NCBI GenBank assembly: GCA_031277045.1
Contig: JAISLX010000003.1
Coordinates: 1-9,459, forward strand
Source: Treponema sp.
GTDB taxonomy: Bacteria > Spirochaetota > Spirochaetia > Treponematales > Breznakiellaceae
Reading direction: 5' to 3'
Length of the DNA: 9,459 bases
The position numbers were made by a program, and so were the translations under genes. The notes under the pieces are model-generated. The model did no database searches. It was not told the DNA's origin and saw nothing but the letters and a program-made list of their open reading frames with translations. Of this stretch, positions 6,261 through 9,459 are shown piece by piece; the stretch's first letter is position 1, and the number at the start of each line of letters is the position of its first letter.

Positions 6261-6527
6261 GATTTGTGGGTCAAGTTTAGGCCAAGGAGTGGGGGCAGCG
6301 GAAAACCCGCCTAAGGCCGCTTGCGGGCGACGCGGGGCTGGAGCGAGGGACGCCCGGGGATGCAGGCGAAACATTGAGCCTGTTTTTACGATCCGGTAAC
6401 ACGGCGTACCCCCCAGCGATGGTTCCATAAGGAGAAGATGTAGAAGGGGGTACCGCGTCAAAAAAGGCTTGACTTGGGTAAGGGGGTTTACCTTTTGCGG
6501 GCAAGGGCGCTCCCCCTTCTTACATTA
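6261..6527. other. Non-coding region with several stem-loops
   Basis: No gene is supported. Inverted repeats seen: CCCGC/GCGGG (6306-6310 with 6323-6327), CAGGC-10-GCCTG followed by TTTTT (6363-6387, terminator-like on the plus strand), GTACCCCC/GGGGGTAC (6406-6413 with 6446-6453), GGTAA/TTACC (6477-6492) and AAGGGGG/CCCCCTT (6480-6486 with 6512-6518). Minus-strand frames at 6252-6461 and 6277-6504 are rich in Pro, Ser and Arg without motifs and look like chance translations of the structured DNA. It could be a repeated intergenic element or an untranslated RNA. Confidence 0.35.
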
Positions 6528-6600
6528 TTGACGGGAAATTTTATTATAATAAATTTAAAAAAAGGTGGTTTTATTTTAAAAATAACTTATATTTTAACGA
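6528..6600 (+). promoter_or_regulatory. AT-rich promoter-like island
   Basis: A sharply AT-rich stretch inside GC-rich surroundings contains TTGACG (6528-6533) and, 16 bases on, TAAATT (6550-6555). A perfect TATAAT is at 6545-6550 but only 11 bases from TTGACG, too close for a standard pair. A second AT box, TATATT, lies at 6588-6593. A start near 6562 would give the chemoreceptor a leader of about 580 bases, including the two minicistrons and the stem-loop array. Confidence 0.45.
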
Positions 6601-6608
6601 GGGGAGAA

Positions 6609-6638
6609 ATGATGGAGGGACAGTGGTTGTCGGAGTAG
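6609..6638 (+). CDS. Minicistron with strong ribosome-binding site (8-9 codons)
   Basis: GAGGGGAG (6599-6606) is followed by two adjacent ATGs (6609 and 6612); the second is 5 bases away and better placed. The frame reads MMEGQWLSE and stops at TAG 6636-6638, with TAA directly after. The signal for initiation is as good as that of the real genes here, but the product is too short for a function to be suggested. It may be a leader peptide or the surviving start of a decayed gene. Confidence 0.3.
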   Translation: MMEGQWLSE

Positions 6639-6657
6639 TAACAAGGAGCGCGTTGAT

Positions 6658-6675
6658 ATGGTCAGGAGGTTCTAG
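6658..6675 (+). CDS. Five-codon minicistron with AGG-AGG before the end
   Basis: AAGGAG (6643-6648) lies 9 bases before ATG 6658. The frame reads MVRRF and ends at TAG 6673-6675. Both arginines are AGG, so AGGAGG (6664-6669) is itself a Shine-Dalgarno sequence; the next ATG, at 6683, opens only the two-codon frame ME. Nothing proves translation. It may be a chance frame or part of a leader control region. Confidence 0.22.
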   Translation: MVRRF

Positions 6676-6754
6676 TTTAGGTATGGAATAAAAATCTCAA
6701 AGTCATAGTTTTGCCGGGTGTGATTTGCTAACATACCGCCTGGTTTAGCTGGGG

Positions 6755-6797
6755 TTTTCGGCGGAGGGGCCGTACCCACGCGGCCATTTTCGGCGGA
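6755..6797. repeat. 11-bp direct repeats flanking a palindrome
   Basis: TTTTCGGCGGA occurs at 6755-6765 and again at 6787-6797. Between them GGCCG (6768-6772) pairs with CGGCC (6781-6785) over an 8-base loop. The arrangement resembles a small mobile-repeat scar or a protein-binding site. Confidence 0.5.
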
Positions 6798-6876
6798 AAC
6801 GTCATGAGCATGGAACATAATATCCTCTGTAAGTTTCCAAAGGCGCGCTTTGGGCGGGGGAGATCCCGGTCTAGGA

Positions 6877-7111
6877 GTTGTTCAGCCACGTTAGTGTTTG
6901 AACAGCGTTCGCACTTTTTCAAAATCCGGCATTTTGGAAAAGTTTCGTTGTGTTCAGCCTGTTTCAAAACGCGCGTTTTTTGAAGCAGGCCGCGGAAAAA
7001 GCGGCTGCGCCCTGGTGCGGCCCGCATTTTCCGTTGAATTTCAGGCTGCTTGACGAGCAAAGCTTGTCTTTCAAAATCTCGTGGTTCGCAGAATACTAAA
7101 AGATTTTGAAA
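6877..7111 (+). ncRNA. Structured leader or small RNA: consecutive stem-loops before the chemoreceptor
   Basis: Stem-loops in order: GTTGTTCA/TGAACAGC (6877-6884 with 6899-6906, one G-T); CTTTTTCAAAAT/ATTTTGGAAAAG (6914-6925 with 6931-6942, 12 pairs, one G-T, 5-base loop); GCCTGTTTCAAAA/TTTTGAAGCAGGC (6957-6969 with 6978-6990, 13 pairs, one G-T); CGGAAAA/TTTTCCG (6993-6999 with 7027-7033); TTTCAAAATCT/AGATTTTGAAA (7069-7079 with 7101-7111, perfect). The arm TTTCAAAA recurs at 6917, 6962 and 7069, and CAGCCTG (6955-6961) can also pair with CAGGCTG (7042-7048), so alternative folds exist. The last stem ends 15 bases before the chemoreceptor ribosome-binding site. The structures are visible; a regulatory or RNA role is inference, and a dispersed repeat element is the main alternative. 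Confidence 0.45.
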
Positions 7112-7126
7112 TAGCCGTTATGTTTC

Positions 7127-7132
7127 GAGGAG
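7127..7132 (+). promoter_or_regulatory. Ribosome-binding site that fixes the chemoreceptor start
   Basis: GAGGAG lies 8 bases before ATG 7141. It argues against the in-frame GTG at 7081, which has no such site, lies in the loop of a stem-loop, and would place 20 charged residues before the first membrane segment. Confidence 0.8.
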
Positions 7133-7140
7133 TTTTTAGA

Positions 7141-9333
7141 ATGAAAATTAAAATCAGGCTCAGCATTATTGTTATTGTGATCCTGTTGATCGTGGTAGTG
7201 TCTCTCTCGGTAATTCTTTTAAGCCGCGCCCGGACTATGCAATTGCAGGCCATAAAGAAAAATAACACAAGCCTTGCTGAAAGCATTGCCCTGGATCTCA
7301 AGGCGCGGTATGAGGTATATCTCCATACCGCACAGAACATGGCATCCATTATGGGCGATTACGAACATCTGGATCCCGCTGTCCGCCGCCGCCAGTTTAA
7401 TGTAAATATGCTGGCCCTGGTAGAGGCGAATGAACGGATTATTCAGATTTATACGGTCTGGAAGCCGAATGCCATTGATAATATGGACGCCCAATTCGCC
7501 GGGCTGCCCGGCAATAGTCCCACGGGCCAGTATGTGGCCATGTATACCCAGGTGAGCGGCCGGACCGAGCTTGCCGTTTATGAAGAGTATGAACGGGTAA
7601 GCGCGGATCTGTCCAGTGTTGTCCGGATTGGGAATCCTGTTCCCCGGGTTGTGGCCGGCAAAAATACCTATACCTGTAATATCCGGGTACCGGTGTTTAA
7701 TTCAGCGAAGGAACTGGTGGCCAATGTGGGGGTAACCATTAATATGGCTTACACCCAGCCGGTGATCCAGGCGCTGCTGGATGCTGCCAAGACGGAGGAG
7801 ATTGCCGCCGCCGCCGCGTATACCAACAACGGTACGATTATCGGCAGCTATGACCCGGTCCGGATAGGGAAGGACATACGGACCGCCGATGCGAGCCTGT
7901 ACAATTCCAACGTTGACGCGGTGGCGGACGCGATCAAAAGCGGAACCGTATATGAAATGGCGGAGTATTCCCCCACATTCAAAACCACCCTGCAGATAGC
8001 GGTACACCCCGTCCGGATCGGCAGCGATACCGCCCCCTGGGCGGTTATGATCGGTTCCAGTGAGGAGATTATCCTGAAAGAAGTCAACGCCATGACTATC
8101 TTTACCGTTGTCGTGTCGACCATCGCCATAATCGTGGCATCGGTTATTATTTATTTTGTTGCCACCAACATTACCAAGCCCATCGTCAATGTGGCCCTCA
8201 CCCTCAAGGACATCTCCGAAGGGGAAGGGGACTTGACCAAGTCCATAGCGGTTAAGTCCAAGGATGAAGTCGGCGACCTGGCCCGGTATTTTAACCAGAC
8301 CCTGGAGAAGATCAGAAGCCTGGTGGTGATCATCAAACAACAATCCGCCGCCCTCTTTGACATCGGGAACGAACTTGCCAGTAACATGACCGAAACCGCG
8401 GCGGCTATTAACGAGATCACCGCCAATATCCAGGGCATCAAGACCCGGGTGATAAACCAGTCCGCCTCGGTCACCGAAACCAACTCCACCATGGAGCAGA
8501 TCACCGTCAACATCGATAAGCTCAACCAGCATATCGAAGGCCAGACCGCCAGCGTCTCCCAGTCCTCCTCGGCCATTGAGGAGATGCTCGCCAACATCCA
8601 GTCCGTCACCCAGACCCTGATCAAAAACGTGGAAAACGTCAAAGACCTGGCCAACGCCTCGGAGGTGGGCCGGACCGGGCTCCAGGAAGTGGCCACGGAC
8701 ATCCAAGAAATCGCCCGGGAATCCGAAGGGCTGTTGGAGATCAACGCGGTGATGGAAAACATCGCGAGCCAGACGAACCTGCTTTCGATGAACGCGGCCA
8801 TAGAAGCGGCCCATGCGGGGGAAGCGGGGAAGGGCTTCGCGGTGGTGGCGGACGAGATCCGCAAACTCGCCGAAAATTCCGGGGAACAATCCAAAACCAT
8901 TTCCGCGGTGCTCAAAAAGATCAAGGACAGCATCGACAAGATCACCAAATCCACCAACGGGGTGTTAGAGAAGTTCGAGGCCATAGACAGCGGGGTCAAG
9001 ATCGTTTCCGATCAGGAAGAAAACATTCGGAACGCCATGGAGGAACAGGGAGAGGGAAGCAAACAGATACTGGAATCCATCGCCCGGCTGAACGACATCA
9101 CCCAGCGGGTCAAGGGGGGTTCCATGGAGATGCTGGAGGGAAGCAAAGAGGTCATCCAGGAGAGTAAAAACCTGGAGATGGTGACCCAGGAAATCACCAA
9201 CGGGATGAACGAGATGGCCACCGGCGCGGATCAGATCAACGTGGCGGTGAACCGGGTAAACACCATCAGCGGCCAGAACAAGGAGAATATCGATATTTTA
9301 GTTCGGGAGGTATCTAGATTTAAAGTGGAATAG
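7141..9333 (+). CDS. Methyl-accepting chemotaxis protein (Cache-HAMP-MA)
   Basis: An inner-membrane chemoreceptor that senses an external signal and controls CheA/CheW and thus flagellar rotation. From ATG 7141 it has 730 residues: a short basic start and TM1 (about 6-28), a periplasmic double-Cache-like sensor (about 30-315), TM2 (about 318-341), HAMP (about 342-395, with the conserved EGD and DEVG around 362-378), and a long helical cytoplasmic domain. The CheA/CheW-binding hairpin tip is plain: [20 protein letters not shown] (541-560), then [16 protein letters not shown] (563-578). The sequence ends in SRFKVE, without the NWETF-type pentapeptide that tethers CheR in enterobacteria. The ligand cannot be told; Cache domains often bind amino acids or organic acids. 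It stands alone, with a long structured leader. The cytoplasmic part is more GC-rich in codon choice than the start of the gene. Confidence 0.95.
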   Translation: MKIKIRLSIIVIVILLIVVVSLSVILLSRARTMQLQAIKKNNTSLAESIALDLKARYEVYLHTAQNMASIMGDYEHLDPAVRRRQFNVNMLALVEANERIIQIYTVWKPNAIDNMDAQFAGLPGNSPTGQYVAMYTQVSGRTELAVYEEYERVSADLSSVVRIGNPVPRVVAGKNTYTCNIRVPVFNSAKELVANVGVTINMAYTQPVIQALLDAAKTEEIAAAAAYTNNGTIIGSYDPVRIGKDIRTADASLYNSNVDAVADAIKSGTVYEMAEYSPTFKTTLQIAVHPVRIGSDTAPWAVMIGSSEEIILKEVNAMTIFTVVVSTIAIIVASVIIYFVATNITKPIVNVALTLKDISEGEGDLTKSIAVKSKDEVGDLARYFNQTLEKIRSLVVIIKQQSAALFDIGNELASNMTETAAAINEITANIQGIKTRVINQSASVTETNSTMEQITVNIDKLNQHIEGQTASVSQSSSAIEEMLANIQSVTQTLIKNVENVKDLANASEVGRTGLQEVATDIQEIARESEGLLEINAVMENIASQTNLLSMNAAIEAAHAGEAGKGFAVVADEIRKLAENSGEQSKTISAVLKKIKDSIDKITKSTNGVLEKFEAIDSGVKIVSDQEENIRNAMEEQGEGSKQILESIARLNDITQRVKGGSMEMLEGSKEVIQESKNLEMVTQEITNGMNEMATGADQINVAVNRVNTISGQNKENIDILVREVSRFKVE

Positions 9334-9361
9334 CATAATGGATTTGTTCAAGAATCCCCGT

Positions 9362-9388
9362 GGTTCTTAAAGAACCTTACCATTTTTT
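9362..9388 (+). terminator. Weak terminator candidate after the chemoreceptor
   Basis: GGTTCT-TAA-AGAACC (9362-9376) is followed, after six bases, by TTTTTT (9383-9388). The stem is short and the T-run does not adjoin it, so it is a weak intrinsic terminator at best. Confidence 0.4.
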
Positions 9389-9413
9389 CCGGGAAATCCG
9401 GGGCGTCCAGGAT

Positions 9414-9448
9414 GGTATAAATTTTCAATCTTTTTGTAAATTTATACC
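9414..9448. repeat. 11-bp perfect inverted repeat at the right edge
   Basis: GGTATAAATTT (9414-9424) pairs exactly with AAATTTATACC (9438-9448) over a 13-base T-rich loop, followed by ACCG-TTT-CGGT (9446-9456). It may be a second terminator, an operator of a gene beyond the edge, or an element end; the window stops too soon to tell. Confidence 0.5.
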
Positions 9449-9459
9449 GTTTCGGTTAT

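Noticed and set aside
6064..6399. 111-codon plus-strand frame
   Set aside because: It crosses inverted repeats and motif copies, has no ribosome-binding site and no family features.
6280..6460. Possible cyclic-di-GMP (GEMM) riboswitch in the gene-free region
   Set aside because: The conserved GEMM core and tetraloop receptor could not be found; only unrelated hairpins are present.
6728..7060. 110-codon minus-strand frame rich in Arg and Lys
   Set aside because: It covers the direct repeats and stem-loop array; the apparent protein is best explained as translated structured DNA.
7081..7140. GTG 7081 as the chemoreceptor start
   Set aside because: No ribosome-binding site, located in a stem-loop, and it would put a charged extension before TM1; ATG 7141 has GAGGAG at 8 bases.
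7702..8889. 395-codon minus-strand frame opposite the chemoreceptor
   Set aside because: The plus-strand frame has clear TM, HAMP and signalling motifs; the antisense frame is a codon-bias shadow.

Overview
The window looks like a chromosomal segment of a spirochaete, most likely a Treponema-type bacterium such as the termite-gut treponemes. This rests on a long-form serine hydroxymethyltransferase of the kind I associate with treponemes and chlamydiae, a large Cache-HAMP chemoreceptor, a pyrK-pyrD class 1B dihydroorotate dehydrogenase pair, and GC-rich genes next to AT-rich, hairpin-rich intergenic DNA. The assignment is inference; no rRNA or other decisive marker is present.

Layout: (1) Positions 1-about 300 hold the 5' end of an IS5-type transposase on the minus strand, running off the left edge, then short inverted repeats that may be element ends. 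(2) About 300-600 has no recognisable gene; it ends in a GC-rich stem-loop plus CTTTT just before pyrK. (3) 601-5971 carries four same-strand metabolic genes: pyrK, pyrD (TTG start overlapping the pyrK stop), an IlvD/Edd-family dehydratase and glyA. (4) 5972-7140 is 1.2 kb without a convincing protein gene, but with much structure: an inverted GAAGGCG-type motif, several stem-loops, an AT-rich promoter-like island, two tiny ORFs with good ribosome-binding sites, and at least four consecutive stem-loops reusing a TTTCAAAA arm. (5) 7141-9333 encodes a methyl-accepting chemotaxis protein, followed by hairpins to the right edge.

How the genes work together: PyrK and PyrD should form the NAD-linked dihydroorotate dehydrogenase of pyrimidine synthesis. 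The dehydratase and glyA are nearby biosynthetic or central-metabolism genes, probably in the same transcription direction but with their own signals. The chemoreceptor is a separate unit with a long structured leader.

Most interesting: (a) the C-terminal tail of PyrK is a 54-bp in-frame tandem repeat (three copies) that triplicates the peptide following the last iron-sulfur cysteine, and it ends at the pyrD ribosome-binding site; (b) the leader of the chemoreceptor gene contains stem-loops with mutually exclusive pairing options, preceded by two minicistrons; (c) the IlvD-like protein has its first cluster cysteine at the Edd/YjhG position rather than the usual DHAD position.
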